Numbered from the stretch's first letter, positions 43,262 through 52,047 are shown. The stretch is DNA of 64,000 nucleotides from Marispirochaeta aestuarii (GCF_002087085.1 NZ_MWQY01000005.1:62001-126000); one strand, 5' to 3'. Made by a program: numbers and translations. Notes: a model not told the origin generated them from the sequence alone.

Positions 43262-44611
43262 TTACTTATTTCTGTTCATTACGTCCACATAGGACTCTTT
43301 TTTCCCTTTCTTGACCTCAGAGATTTCCAGAAGCCGGTCGAAGAGTTTGCGGTTCAGAAGGTCGGACCTCAGATACTCTTCCATGTTGTTGTTATCAACA
43401 TACTCCCTGGTCTGTTCAAGGGTCATATCGCTCCGTTCAGCCTGTTCAGCGAGTTCCTTCTCGTAATCCTCGTCGTTTACCTTAATATCTTCGGCTTCAA
43501 TGAGTTTTCCTATAACTAGTTGTGCCTTCAAAGATTTCTCAGCATCATCCCGCCATTCGGCAAGAAGGGCAGCTTTGTCCTTCCCCTGAATCGAAAGGAG
43601 CTGCAGAAGCTGATCCTCGGACATTCGGGACTGCATCTGGAAATTTCTCCAGGAGTTTTCCAGCTCTGCGGCGACCATGGATTCGGGTACATCGATCTCC
43701 GATTTTTCAACGATCTGTTCAAGGAGGGAGTCTATTTTGATGGATCTCAGGCGCTGCTCGAGACTGCTCTCGAGTCGTTTCTTTATGTCGTCCTTCAGGT
43801 CTTTCAGGGTTTCGAACTTCTCGTTCACGTCCTGGGCCAGTTCATCGTCCAGAGCGGGGAGCTGCTTCTCCTTGACAACCTTGAGGCTGACCTTGATGGT
43901 CTTCTCGCTGCCCGCAAGCTCCTGGTACTCGAAATCTTCGGGGAAGCTCTTCTTTATCTCTTTTTCTTCCCCGGTTTTCATGCCGACAAGATCGTCGTCG
44001 ATCTTGTACATGTTGTAGCCGGAACCCACGGTAAAGACAAAATCCTCCCGCCGGGTACCTTCCACCTCCTGGCCGTTTTCATCCAGTTCGACGTAATCGA
44101 CGGTAACAATATCGTCCTTCTCGACGGGCTTTTCCTTTTCCATGACAACAGAGTTCTGGTCGCGGATCTTTTCAAGCTCCTCGTCGATCTCCTTCTTTCC
44201 GACCTTGACCTCCGGCTCTTCCACGGTCAGGCCCTTGTATTCTCCCAGTGTGATATCGGGAAAAACGTCATATTTAACGGAGAAGGTAAAGTCCTCATCC
44301 TCGTTGACGAGAGCCTCGTCCTGAAGTTCCGGGGTGGAGTAGGCAATGGGACGCTCCTCGATTTCTTCAAAAAGCTCCTTGAGGCTCTCTTCAATGACCT
44401 TCATGGAGGTTTCATAGCGTATACTTTCACCGTATTTCTGCAGAAGAATGCCTGCAGGGACCTTTCCTTTACGGAATCCCTTGACGTGGGCTGTTTTGCA
44501 GTATTTATCCACAAGCCCGTCGAACTCTTTGCGCACGTCTTCTTTGGCCACTGTAACCGTAAGTTTTACAGCGGACTTTTCCAGTTTTTCAATTTCCTTA
44601 TTCGCAACCAT
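43262..44611 (-). CDS. tig: trigger factor, ribosome-associated chaperone and prolyl isomerase
   Basis: The 449-residue chaperone binds nascent chains at the ribosome exit. The ribosome-docking signature is VKGFRKGKVPAGIL near residue 39. The FKBP-like domain includes VEKDDIVTVDYVELDENGQE, and a helical C-terminal chaperone domain follows. It is the first gene of the clpP-clpX-lon operon, the common bacterial arrangement. GAGG lies five bases before the ATG. Confidence 0.97.
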   Translation of the reverse strand: MVANKEIEKLEKSAVKLTVTVAKEDVRKEFDGLVDKYCKTAHVKGFRKGKVPAGILLQKYGESIRYETSMKVIEESLKELFEEIEERPIAYSTPELQDEALVNEDEDFTFSVKYDVFPDITLGEYKGLTVEEPEVKVGKKEIDEELEKIRDQNSVVMEKEKPVEKDDIVTVDYVELDENGQEVEGTRREDFVFTVGSGYNMYKIDDDLVGMKTGEEKEIKKSFPEDFEYQELAGSEKTIKVSLKVVKEKQLPALDDELAQDVNEKFETLKDLKDDIKKRLESSLEQRLRSIKIDSLLEQIVEKSEIDVPESMVAAELENSWRNFQMQSRMSEDQLLQLLSIQGKDKAALLAEWRDDAEKSLKAQLVIGKLIEAEDIKVNDEDYEKELAEQAERSDMTLEQTREYVDNNNMEEYLRSDLLNRKLFDRLLEISEVKKGKKESYVDVMNRNK

Positions 44612-44637
44612 CTTAACCTCACAAACAAGCAGTCATT

Positions 44638-44663
44638 GTATTCCCGACTTTAACGGGGAATAC
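44638..44663. promoter_or_regulatory. stem-loop in the tig leader
   Basis: GTATTCCCG (44638-44646) pairs with CGGGGAATAC (44654-44663), with one bulged base and a seven-base loop, in the untranslated leader of tig. It does not match CIRCE or the CtsR repeat. It could be an mRNA hairpin or an operator for the proteostasis operon. A TATACT -10 lies just upstream on the minus strand. Confidence 0.5.
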
Positions 44664-44688
44664 CCTATTGAGTATAATTAGGGAGTAC

Positions 44689-44722
44689 AAAAAAAGCGAT
44701 CTGGAGACAACCAGATCGCTTT
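44689..44722 (-). terminator. intrinsic terminator of the tRNA cluster
   Basis: AGCGATCTGG (44695-44704) pairs with CCAGATCGCT (44711-44720), and on the minus strand the stem is followed by a run of about eight T residues. It lies directly after tRNA-Gly. Confidence 0.85.
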
Positions 44723-44731
44723 ATCAAATAG

Positions 44732-44803
44732 AGCGAGAGACGGGACTTGAACCCGCGACATCCACCTTGGCAAGGTGGAGCTCTACCACTGAGCTACTCT
44801 CGC
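44732..44803 (-). tRNA. tRNA-Gly (anticodon GCC)
   Basis: The 72-base tRNA has acceptor GCGAGAG/CTCTCGC, discriminator T and D-arm GCTCAGTGGTAGAGC. The anticodon stem CCACC/GGTGG encloses the loop TTGCCAA, giving GCC. The T-arm is GCGGGTTCAAGTCCCGT. CCA is not encoded. Confidence 0.96.
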
Positions 44804-44821
44804 GCGAATTGCAGGATCTAT

Positions 44822-44903
44822 TGCGAGAGAAGGGACTTGAACCCTTACACCTTTCGGCACTAGATCCTAAGTCTAGCGTGTCTGCCAATTCCACCACTCT
44901 CGC
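44822..44903 (-). tRNA. tRNA-Leu (anticodon TAG)
   Basis: The 82-base class II tRNA has acceptor GCGAGAG/CTCTCGC with discriminator A. The anticodon loop CTTAGGA between CTAGA and TCTAG gives TAG. A variable arm and the T-loop GGTTCAAGTCC are present. It lies 18 bases upstream of tRNA-Gly. Confidence 0.95.
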
Positions 44904-44914
44904 GATGGAGCCCC

Positions 44915-44942
44915 ATTATACACACTAAACTGTTTTCGTCAA
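44915..44942 (-). promoter_or_regulatory. promoter between tRNA-Lys and tRNA-Leu
   Basis: On the minus strand TTGACG (44942-44937) and TATAAT (44920-44915) are 16 bases apart, directly before tRNA-Leu. Upstream, CCCGGG repeats (44944-44972) form a long-loop hairpin that may end the preceding tRNA transcript. Confidence 0.7.
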
Positions 44943-44981
44943 CCCGGGCTATTTTTGTTTTTTACCCCGGGTTTCCGATAT

Positions 44982-45054
44982 TGAGCCGTGAAGGGATCGA
45001 ACCTTCGACCCGCAGATTAAGAGTCTGCTGCTCTGCCAGCTGAGCTAACGGCCC
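44982..45054 (-). tRNA. tRNA-Lys (anticodon CTT)
   Basis: The 73-base tRNA has acceptor GGGCCGT/ACGGCTC with one G-U pair and discriminator A. The anticodon stem GCAGA/TCTGC encloses CTCTTAA, giving CTT. The D-arm is AGCTCAGCTGGCAGAGC. Confidence 0.95.
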
Positions 45055-45061
45055 AATTGAT

Positions 45062-45135
<74 letters not shown>

Positions 45136-45183
45136 ATTCAAAGGCTCCTTCCGGTGCAAAATTCCAACAGGAATAAAGCAAAG

Positions 45184-45256
45184 GGTGGGCAACGGGATTT
45201 GAACCCGCGACACCCAGAACCACAATCTGGTGCTCTACCACTGAACTATGCCCACC
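45184..45256 (-). tRNA. tRNA-His (anticodon GTG)
   Basis: The 73-base tRNA has acceptor GTGGGCA/TGCCCAC with an encoded extra G at the 5' end opposite discriminator C, as required for histidine tRNA. The anticodon stem CCAGA/TCTGG encloses TTGTGGT, giving GTG. A TTGACA lies about 35 bases upstream and may be its promoter. Confidence 0.95.
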
Positions 45257-45310
45257 GTGAACGTGGTGCAAAGATGCCTAAAAAAGGAAAAAATGTCAAT
45301 AGAGGCGCTT

Positions 45311-47542
45311 TCAAAAATCCTCTATTTTTATCTTGCCCGTACCTGCCGGCATGCGGCAGGCAAGCAGCAGGTAGGTCCTCTTCCACGGGACCTTTTTCTC
45401 CGCCAGTTGTCTCGATGCAGTCTCCTTGAGGGTTCTCAGTTCCCCGGGAAGGAGGAACTCCCCCAGCCGGGCGCCGAATCCCCCGGATCCCGGATCGAAC
45501 CAGGAGTGTATCAGCTTTTCCGTCAGGGTCTGTTCGAAGCGGTGTTCCCGTTTTTCCAGAAGATCTGGAACGAATCCGTATTTTTTCAGCTGCTTCCCGA
45601 TGTCCTCACTGCTCCAGTTGACCAGAGGATTGTCAGGATCCGCGTATATGGCCTCTTCCGCCTGACGGAATTTCGCAAGGATCTCCGGATCCGCCACCCC
45701 GCCGGATAGAAGTTCCGAAAGCCTGGATCCTTCCCGGGGCATAATCTCTGCAAGAATCAATCGTCCCCCGGGCTGCAGGCAGGAGGCGCTGTGCCGGAAG
45801 AGAAGCTCCCGGTCAGGACTCCTTATGAGGCTGTCCCGTCCCATCAGAACCTCAAAGCGTCTTTCCCCTGGCTTCAGCATGTCCAGGGCATCAGGGAAGG
45901 GGGCAGCAAGAAAAAGAGGACGCTCCGGGGCCGGCAGTTCCGACGCCAGGTGTTCAAGGACTTCGCGCCTGGATGTATCCGCGGCGCATACAACGATGCC
46001 CCCCTCGGGACATCTGCGCAGGGCTTCGGTCATGAAAAGTCCGTTTCCAGGGGCGATGTCCAGGACCCGCCAGTGGCGCTGCCACTCAAAGAGATCGAAG
46101 AGGCCGTCCCTCAAGGCTTTCTGCATGGCCGCGGCTCCGCTTACCGTACGGTTTGCCCAGCGCTCGCGCCGCCGGTCCCCGGGACTGTAGGTAAGAACCT
46201 CCGGAGAGTCCTCCAGGGAGGCGGCAATCTGCTCCTCCCTGCGCTGCTGCAGGAGAGGCTTCAGGGCCCCTTCATGGCCCAGGTCTCCCGGCATGTAAAA
46301 GACCCTCCCTGTCAGGGCCGCGGGCAGATACTGCTGGGCCACCCAGTGGTCCCGGTAGGCGTGGGGATACTGATAGCCCTGGCCATGACCGAAGGCTTTG
46401 GCATCCCGGCCGGGGTCTTTCAGGTGTCTGGGGATATCCCCGATATTCTCCTCTTCCAGGGAATTCAGGGCATCAAAGTAGCCCAGGCAGGAGTTGGATT
46501 TCGGCGCGGTCGCCAGGTAGAGTACCGCCTGGGCCAGGTGGTACTGTCCTTCCGGAAGCCCGACCCGGTCAAAGGCCGCTGCGGCGGACTGAACGAAAAC
46601 AAGGGCCCGGGGATCCGCCAGGCCGATATCCTCTGATGCGGAGATGAGCATTCGCCGGAATATGAATCGGGGATCCTCCCCGGCCTTGACCATTCTGGCC
46701 AGCCAGTAGAGGGCCGCATCGGGGTCCGATCCCCGGACCGATTTGATAAAGGCGGATATGGTATCAAAGTGATAATCCCCCTCCTTATCGTAGAGCACCG
46801 CCTTGCGCTGGATGCTCTCCTCGGCAACCTCGAGATTTACACGGATTTCCGTCCCTTCCGGGGGAGGAAAGGATTCCGGTGTGGTCTCCACCGCCAGCTC
46901 CAGGGCGTTCAGCAGGGTGCGGGCATCGCCGTTGGCCACCTGCACCAGATGATCCAGGGCATCCCGGTCAATGCTGACGCGGAAGCGGCCGTATCCCCGT
47001 TCCGGATCCTCAAGAGCCATCTCCGCCACCCGATAGAGGTCCTGATCGCTCAGGGGTTTAAGCTGGAAAATCCGGCTCCGGCTGACCAGGGCGGAATTGA
47101 CTTCAAAGTAGGGATTCTCCGTGGTCGCACCGATCAGAATCACTGTTCCGTTCTCCACCCAGGGAAGCAGGGCATCCTGCTGGGCCTTGTTCCAGCGGTG
47201 GACTTCATCGATAAAGAGGGTTGTCCGGCGACCGTAGTATTCCCGCTTTTCCCTGGCCTCGTCTATGGACTCCCGCAGCTGTTTGACCCCGGAGAGTACG
47301 GCGTTCAGGGTAATAAAGTGGCTTTTTGTGGAACCCGCGATCACTCTGGCCAGGGTTGTCTTTCCGGTTCCCGGGGGGCCGTAGAATATGAGGGAGGAGA
47401 GCTGGTCCGCCTGGATTACCCTTCGCAGCAGACGCCCGGGGCCGACAATGTGGTCCTGGCCGGCAAACTCGTCCAGGGTCCTCGGGCGCATGCGATCAGC
47501 CAGGGGGGCGCTTGATGTATTATCTGAAGAAAAGAGCTCCAC
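45311..47542 (-). CDS. RarA/MgsA AAA+ ATPase fused to a C-terminal methyltransferase-like domain
   Basis: This is a 743-residue fusion. Residues 1-430 are a complete RarA, the replication-fork recombination ATPase: YGPPGTGKT at 54-62, Walker [10 protein letters not shown] at 108-116, [20 protein letters not shown], and the C-terminal [20 protein letters not shown]. Residues 450-743 add a domain with SAM-methyltransferase motif I (VLDIAPGNG, 493-501), then [17 protein letters not shown]. RarA proteins are normally about 430-450 residues, so the second half is extra. It starts with GTG, and LarA lies 16 bases upstream. The methyl acceptor is unknown, and the domain may be inactive. Confidence 0.85.
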   Translation of the reverse strand: MELFSSDNTSSAPLADRMRPRTLDEFAGQDHIVGPGRLLRRVIQADQLSSLIFYGPPGTGKTTLARVIAGSTKSHFITLNAVLSGVKQLRESIDEAREKREYYGRRTTLFIDEVHRWNKAQQDALLPWVENGTVILIGATTENPYFEVNSALVSRSRIFQLKPLSDQDLYRVAEMALEDPERGYGRFRVSIDRDALDHLVQVANGDARTLLNALELAVETTPESFPPPEGTEIRVNLEVAEESIQRKAVLYDKEGDYHFDTISAFIKSVRGSDPDAALYWLARMVKAGEDPRFIFRRMLISASEDIGLADPRALVFVQSAAAAFDRVGLPEGQYHLAQAVLYLATAPKSNSCLGYFDALNSLEEENIGDIPRHLKDPGRDAKAFGHGQGYQYPHAYRDHWVAQQYLPAALTGRVFYMPGDLGHEGALKPLLQQRREEQIAASLEDSPEVLTYSPGDRRRERWANRTVSGAAAMQKALRDGLFDLFEWQRHWRVLDIAPGNGLFMTEALRRCPEGGIVVCAADTSRREVLEHLASELPAPERPLFLAAPFPDALDMLKPGERRFEVLMGRDSLIRSPDRELLFRHSASCLQPGGRLILAEIMPREGSRLSELLSGGVADPEILAKFRQAEEAIYADPDNPLVNWSSEDIGKQLKKYGFVPDLLEKREHRFEQTLTEKLIHSWFDPGSGGFGARLGEFLLPGELRTLKETASRQLAEKKVPWKRTYLLLACRMPAGTGKIKIEDF

Positions 47543-47558
47543 AGCCTGAGCCCCCGTA

Positions 47559-48824
47559 TCAGGATACCAGGGACGGGACGGTAACCCCGCCTTCGGGCAT
47601 TATCCGTATCGCGGCATTCTTCCCGTGACGGCGGAGGGCCCTTTCCAGGGCTTCCCGGGGGCTTTCCGCCTTTTCCGCGAAGAGGCTGGAGGTGACCTGC
47701 TCCGATGCCGACGATACCAGGATAACCTGTTTTTCCGCCGCCACCTTGGCGAAACAGTAGGCCTTGTGCCCCCCCATGACAAAGTTCTCTCTGACCTCCT
47801 GCATGATGCCTTCGGGGGAGAGTCCCTTCTTCATGAAGTTCTCGAAAACCTCATCCCCGTAGGCTCCGCTGCATTCGGCAAGAAGAATGATGGTTCCCCC
47901 CCGCCGGGTGGCCTTGTCTGCATGATCCAGAGCCTTCTGGGCCTGGTAGATATTGATGTCCCGGGGAAAACCGCTTGCCGAAACGACAGTGATGTCCGCA
48001 AGTTCCGGGATCTTCGTAATGTAGAGCTCCTCGGATTTTTCCACCGCAGCATACCAGGCTTCCTCCAGGTCACCTGCGTAGACATTGATGACTTCGCCGT
48101 CATCGTTGCTTACAGCGTTGAGGATAAAATCAACCTTTGCCATACGGGCGGCCTGAATCATCTCCAGACTGATGGGATTCTCGCGTATGGGGGGAAGGTC
48201 GTCCATAAGTTCAACCATCCGGGCATGGTTCAGCTGCACCGTGGATTTGCCTGAAACCCCCGGGAGGATCGATTTTCGTCCCCCGGAATAGCCGGCAAAA
48301 AAGTGGGGCATAACCACCCCGATGGTAATAAGAAAGTCCGCCTCGTCGACCGTGCGGTTCAAAAGGAAATCGTATCCCGAGGGGAGCCGTCCTTTGTGCA
48401 CCAGGTTTGCCTCGTCCTCGGCGTCATGGCAGATTATCCGGTAATTCTCCACCAGATCCTTTCCGTAGGCCTGAAGGTTCTCTTCCGGCGTGTGGGGGCT
48501 GTGGATGCCCGTGGCGGTAATCAGGGTAATATTTTCCCGGGGCGTACCGGCATCCTCGATAGTCCGCAGGAGGGGCGGCATAAGAACGGAGTAGGGGGTC
48601 GGGCGGGTTATATCGTTGACGACAATAACCAGCCGTTCCGGACTTCTTTTCCGGATCAGGGTTTCCAGGGCTGCGGTACCCAGAGGGTTTCTCAGCACTC
48701 TTTCCACCGCTGACGAGGTATCTTCCAGGGGCGGCTGATTTCCAGGATGGATAACATCGAGTATCTGCGTGTCATCTATCTCCAGGGGCAGGGTGCTTTT
48801 ACCGTATTTGAGGTCAAAGTGCAC
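47559..48824 (-). CDS. LarA-type nickel-pincer racemase/epimerase family protein
   Basis: The 421-residue protein matches lactate racemase LarA. D71 and R74 in VVNDITRPTPYS, H108 in TATGIHSPHT, H174 in VMPHFFAGYSGG and K184 in GGRKSILPG fall at the positions of the active-site and cofactor-anchoring residues of the Lactobacillus enzyme, so the site looks intact. Many LarA homologues act on other 2-hydroxyacids. The cofactor genes larB, larC and larE are not in the window. I chose the GTG at 48824 with GGAGGA four bases upstream. rarA follows 16 bases downstream. Confidence 0.88.
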   Translation of the reverse strand: MHFDLKYGKSTLPLEIDDTQILDVIHPGNQPPLEDTSSAVERVLRNPLGTAALETLIRKRSPERLVIVVNDITRPTPYSVLMPPLLRTIEDAGTPRENITLITATGIHSPHTPEENLQAYGKDLVENYRIICHDAEDEANLVHKGRLPSGYDFLLNRTVDEADFLITIGVVMPHFFAGYSGGRKSILPGVSGKSTVQLNHARMVELMDDLPPIRENPISLEMIQAARMAKVDFILNAVSNDDGEVINVYAGDLEEAWYAAVEKSEELYITKIPELADITVVSASGFPRDINIYQAQKALDHADKATRRGGTIILLAECSGAYGDEVFENFMKKGLSPEGIMQEVRENFVMGGHKAYCFAKVAAEKQVILVSSASEQVTSSLFAEKAESPREALERALRRHGKNAAIRIMPEGGVTVPSLVS

Positions 48825-48903
48825 AGGTTCCTCCTTACTCTCCTCCTGTGTATCTGATCTGATACTAAACGATTCTGCGCCGCCTTTCCATACTATCATG
48901 GCA

Positions 48904-49488
48904 ATGCATCGGTCTGCCGATAATCGAAGGGTGATAAGCGCCATCCTCAAGAAAGCTGTGGTCCCCGTTCTTCTTCTCCTGGCATGCATGCAGCTCAGTG
49001 CCCAGGAGGATTCGGCTCCGGAGCCTCTTCCCCGGGGATTCGATACCCTTGAACTTGGAATGTCCATGGCGGACATAAAGAATGAACTTCTTTCCAGCGA
49101 TGATTTTCTCTACCGGGGTGATCCGGATGTGTCCCTGCTGGAGCGGGAAAACCTCAGTCTCATGGAGGTGGAGGGTTTCGGTTTCTTCGCCTCGGCCCAG
49201 TTTCAGTTCAGCCAGGATGACCGCCTCTATGCGATGCTGCTGGTTATGGATCCTGAGAATATCGATTATTACTCCGTTTATTCGACCCTGACGGAGAAAT
49301 ACGGAAATCCCGCTGATCTTTCTCCCCAGAGGGCCTACTGGGAAAACGAGAATGTAAGAATCTCCCTTGAGCGGCCGGTAATGCTGCGCTATATTGACAG
49401 GGCACTTTTTGACGCCATCAGGCAGGAGGGAGAGACCCTTGAGTCATACGAAAGAATCAGCCGGGAAGAGTTCCTTTCCCGGTTTTAG
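48904..49488 (+). CDS. small exported, lipoprotein-like protein of unknown function
   Basis: The protein is about 195 residues long. A hydrophobic N-terminal segment ending VPVLLLLAC, with a Cys in a loose lipobox, is followed by a mature part that includes GFDTLELGMSMADIKNELL and YSVYSTLTEKYGNP. This resembles the short helical periplasmic proteins often seen in spirochaetes, but I do not recognise the family. The start is inferred. ATG 48898 and ATG 48904 are both in frame; the latter lies seven bases after a TACTAT element and may be leaderless. It is divergent from the LarA gene, and a DUF192 gene follows by 25 bases. Confidence 0.6.
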   Translation: MHRSADNRRVISAILKKAVVPVLLLLACMQLSAQEDSAPEPLPRGFDTLELGMSMADIKNELLSSDDFLYRGDPDVSLLERENLSLMEVEGFGFFASAQFQFSQDDRLYAMLLVMDPENIDYYSVYSTLTEKYGNPADLSPQRAYWENENVRISLERPVMLRYIDRALFDAIRQEGETLESYERISREEFLSRF

Positions 49489-49513
49489 AAGCCGGGCTGC
49501 TCAGGGCTTCACC

Positions 49514-49921
49514 ATGATCATATTTCTGCTGTTTGCCGCCATGGGCAGTTCCTGCGCTGCAGGAGAAGAGACCCTGGAAATCCGAATAAAGGGAAAGACC
49601 TTTTACGTCGAAGTGGCTGACTCACGGGAGGAACGAAGCCGGGGTCTGATGTTCCGGGAAACCCTGCCGGATGACAGGGGTATGCTGTTTGTCTTTCCCC
49701 ATGACCAGACCTTGAGTTTCTGGATGAAAAATACGGAAATCCCCCTCTCCCTGGCCTATATCTCCAAGGACGGCACCATAAAGGAGATCCACAATCTGGT
49801 TCCCCACAACGAACAGCCGGTCCAGTCAAGCCACTCCGTACGCTACGCCCTGGAGCTTAAGCGCGGGGCCTTTTCGGAAGCGGGAATAGTTGTGGGCGAC
49901 AGGATTGAAGGGCTTCCCTGA
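49514..49921 (+). CDS. DUF192-family exported protein
   Basis: The 135-residue protein has a short N-terminal signal (MIIFLLFAAMGSSCA) and the DUF192 core: RIKGKTFYVEVADSREERS, RGLMFRETLPDDRGMLFVFP, MKNTEIPLSLAYISKDG and ALELKRGAFSEAGIVVGDRI. The function of the family is not established. It probably shares a transcript with the exported protein upstream and converges on xseB. Confidence 0.85.
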   Translation: MIIFLLFAAMGSSCAAGEETLEIRIKGKTFYVEVADSREERSRGLMFRETLPDDRGMLFVFPHDQTLSFWMKNTEIPLSLAYISKDGTIKEIHNLVPHNEQPVQSSHSVRYALELKRGAFSEAGIVVGDRIEGLP

Positions 49922-49923
49922 CG

Positions 49924-49951
49924 AAGGGTCAGGCTTTTATTCCTGATCCTT
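49924..49951. terminator. hairpin between the DUF192 gene and xseB
   Basis: AAGGGTCAGG (49924-49933) can pair with CCTGATCCTT (49942-49951), with one G-U pair and an eight-base loop. It overlaps the stop codon of xseB and lies between convergent genes. Confidence 0.55.
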
Positions 49952-50185
49952 TCCTGAATTCAGTTCGGGAAACAGCTCCAGTACGGGTTTTTCTTCCTCG
50001 GAATCCGCCTGGTTTACAAGGATTTCGATCTTCCTTTCGACCTTTGCCAGGTCAGTCTCCAGAGCCCGGGCCAGTTTTATTCCCTCTTCAAAAAAGGCCA
50101 TGGCCTCGTCAAGATCGACCTCTTCGTCGTGGATTTTTTCGCTCAGCTCTTCAAGCCTTTTCAGTCGTTCTTCAAATCCCTTCAT
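49937..50185 (-). CDS. xseB: exodeoxyribonuclease VII small subunit
   Basis: The 82-residue subunit of exonuclease VII has FEERLKRLEELSEKIHDEEV then DLDEAMAFFEEGIKLA, a characteristic helical pattern. It assembles with XseA, which carries the catalysis. It overlaps xseA by 14 bases, with GAGG before the ATG. Confidence 0.93.
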   Translation of the reverse strand: MKGFEERLKRLEELSEKIHDEEVDLDEAMAFFEEGIKLARALETDLAKVERKIEILVNQADSEEEKPVLELFPELNSGKDQE

Positions 50186-51413
50186 TCTTTTCCTCTTTGT
50201 CCGGGGAAATAAGTGTATCTATGGTTGCCTCCAGACTGCCTCTGAAAAGGCGAACCGAAATTCCGTCTCCCGGTGCCGCCTCTGTACTGTCTGTCAAAAT
50301 TCTGCCCCCGTGTTTTACCATGGCGTAGCCCTTTTGCATTATGAGTCCGGGAGAGCCTGAACGGAGACGTTCGCTGCTCAGGGCAATCCGATGGGAGTAA
50401 TCCTTCAGACGCTGCCGCAGGGCGTCGATGATCTCCTCTTTGTCGTCATCCAGGCGCTGAAGTATGGGTTGAATCTTCTGCCTCAGGGTTCTTTCCATGT
50501 ACTCCGGCGAGAAGCGCTGAACAAGCATGCCGGCCCGGCCTGTCCTTGCCCTGATGCCGCTGAGAAGATGACGCAGGGATGATCGTGCCCGGTTCAGAAG
50601 TTCATCCCTGGAGGCTGAGACAATTTCCGCAGCCGCCGAGGGCGTCGGGGCCCGCAGGTCCGCGGCGAAATCGCTCAGGGCCCAGTCAATCTCGTGCCCC
50701 ACCGCGGAGATTACCGGTATTCCTGACTCGGCGACGGCTCTGACGACGCTCTCCTCGGAAAAGGGCAGCAGGTCTTCCAGGGAACCGCCGCCCCGGCCGA
50801 TGATCAGCACATCTCCCAGTTCGTGAATATTCGCCGTCCTGATCCCCCTGACAATCTGCTCAGCAGCCCCTTCGCCCTGGACGGCGGCGGGCAGAATGGT
50901 AACGGATACCCCGGAATGTCTCCGGCGGAGGACCTGCAGGATGTCCCGGACAGCCGCCCCCGTGGGGGATGTAACCACGGCGATGCGGGCGGGAAAGAGG
51001 GGCAGGGGACGTTTTCGCTCCTGGTCGAACAATCCCTCCACGGCAAGGCGTCGCTTGCGTTCCTCCAGCATTGCAAGGATCTCGCCCTCGCCGGCCAGGA
51101 CCATGCGGCTCACAACGATCTGGTAATTTCCCCGTCTGGCATAGACGGATAGGTCGCCGTTGATCCGTACTTTCTGGCCGTCTCTGGGAGAAAAGGAGAG
51201 CCGGGCAGCGGCATTGCGGAACAGAACGCAGGCTATCATGGCATCCTGATCCTTCAGGTTGAAATACACGTGACCGCTGGAGGCGGGCCGATAGTTCGAT
51301 ACCTCACCTTCCACCGAGAGGCCCCGGAAGCCCCCCTCCAGGGTCTCCTTGATGAGTCCGGTAATCTGGCTGACCGAGAGTACCGGAAGCTCCCGGGTGT
51401 TCATATCCATCAT
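50172..51413 (-). CDS. xseA: exodeoxyribonuclease VII large subunit
   Basis: The 413-residue nuclease degrades single-stranded DNA from both ends to oligonucleotides. The OB-fold N-terminus has VEGEVSNYRPASSGHVYFNL, and the catalytic domain has VVTSPTGAAVRDILQVLRRR, IIGRGGGSLEDLLPFSEE and VGHEIDWALSDFAADLRAPT. The gene overlaps xseB. Confidence 0.95.
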   Translation of the reverse strand: MMDMNTRELPVLSVSQITGLIKETLEGGFRGLSVEGEVSNYRPASSGHVYFNLKDQDAMIACVLFRNAAARLSFSPRDGQKVRINGDLSVYARRGNYQIVVSRMVLAGEGEILAMLEERKRRLAVEGLFDQERKRPLPLFPARIAVVTSPTGAAVRDILQVLRRRHSGVSVTILPAAVQGEGAAEQIVRGIRTANIHELGDVLIIGRGGGSLEDLLPFSEESVVRAVAESGIPVISAVGHEIDWALSDFAADLRAPTPSAAAEIVSASRDELLNRARSSLRHLLSGIRARTGRAGMLVQRFSPEYMERTLRQKIQPILQRLDDDKEEIIDALRQRLKDYSHRIALSSERLRSGSPGLIMQKGYAMVKHGGRILTDSTEAAPGDGISVRLFRGSLEATIDTLISPDKEEKNEGI

Positions 51414-51433
51414 GCTGTTCCCCTGTTCATCTT

Positions 51434-51988
51434 TCAGCGTCCCTTTACGGCAGGTTTTCTGACCCGCAGTTCCCAGTGAATCCGCTCCTCAATACTGTCC
51501 CACCAGCCGTCCCGGGGCCGGGAACAGCGATACTCCACCAGGACGGCGGAAAATGAGGCCGACCGCAGCTGCCCGTCGGGGGGATAAATATCCGAAAGAA
51601 GGGTATCGGATAAAGGAAAAGCCGCACCTCCCCGGCAGAGAAAGAGCCCCGGGAAAAGCGGAAAAAGCAGTTTTTCGTCATCCCGGTACTGAGCATACCC
51701 GAGGGGAAGTTTCTCTGTCAAAGTGTTCAGGGCCCTCCTGTTCCCCAGGGGGAGATACCAGTTTTCCCGATACTCCAGGGGGTGCAGAAAGCTCAGAGCC
51801 TCATCCAGGCGCAGTTCTTCAGGCGGATCCACAGGCTCGCTGCAGCTGCAGAGGGGAAGAATGGGCAGAACTCCGGAGGCCGAGGGGTTTCCGGTTTCTC
51901 TGAAGATACGATCCTGATACTTCTGAACAGAGGCGAGCATGCTTCCCGGCGGGAGGAGCCCCAGTACAATACTTCTGAGCTGCTTCAT
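51434..51988 (-). CDS. protein of unknown function, 184 residues
   Basis: I do not recognise the family. The protein is rich in Leu, Pro and Arg, with a LPILPLCSCSEPVDPPEELR segment and a C-terminal WELRVRKPAVKGR. It has no signal peptide or membrane span. The ATG has no Shine-Dalgarno sequence. Instead CACAAT ends seven bases before it and TTTACC lies 17 bases further upstream, so the mRNA may be leaderless. It lies 20 bases before xseA on the same strand and diverges from the next unknown gene. Confidence 0.6.
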   Translation of the reverse strand: MKQLRSIVLGLLPPGSMLASVQKYQDRIFRETGNPSASGVLPILPLCSCSEPVDPPEELRLDEALSFLHPLEYRENWYLPLGNRRALNTLTEKLPLGYAQYRDDEKLLFPLFPGLFLCRGGAAFPLSDTLLSDIYPPDGQLRSASFSAVLVEYRCSRPRDGWWDSIEERIHWELRVRKPAVKGR

Positions 51989-52047
51989 TACAGGGATTGT
52001 GCCACAGCATCTTTCAAGGGTAAAGCCAGTTGTGATACTATACCCCC
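51989..52047. promoter_or_regulatory. compact divergent promoter pair with leaderless starts
   Basis: On the plus strand TTTCAA and TACTAT (52036-52041) lie 18 bases apart, with the -10 six bases before ATG 52048. On the minus strand TTTACC and CACAAT are 17 bases apart, with the -10 seven bases before the ATG at 51988. The two sets overlap in 59 bases, and neither gene has a Shine-Dalgarno sequence. Confidence 0.5.

Noticed and set aside
43520-44653. 377-codon open frame antisense to trigger factor
   Set aside because: It lies entirely within tig, which has full motifs, and the frame has a hydrophobic artefact composition.
44944-44972. CCCGGG inverted repeats between tRNA-Lys and tRNA-Leu as a strong terminator
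   Set aside because: The loop is about 16 bases and the stem only seven pairs; a terminator role for tRNA-Lys is possible but was not called separately.
45300-45315. GCGCTTTCAA half-site resembling the LacI operator
   Set aside because: Only one half is present, it overlaps the stop of rarA, and there is no matching promoter.
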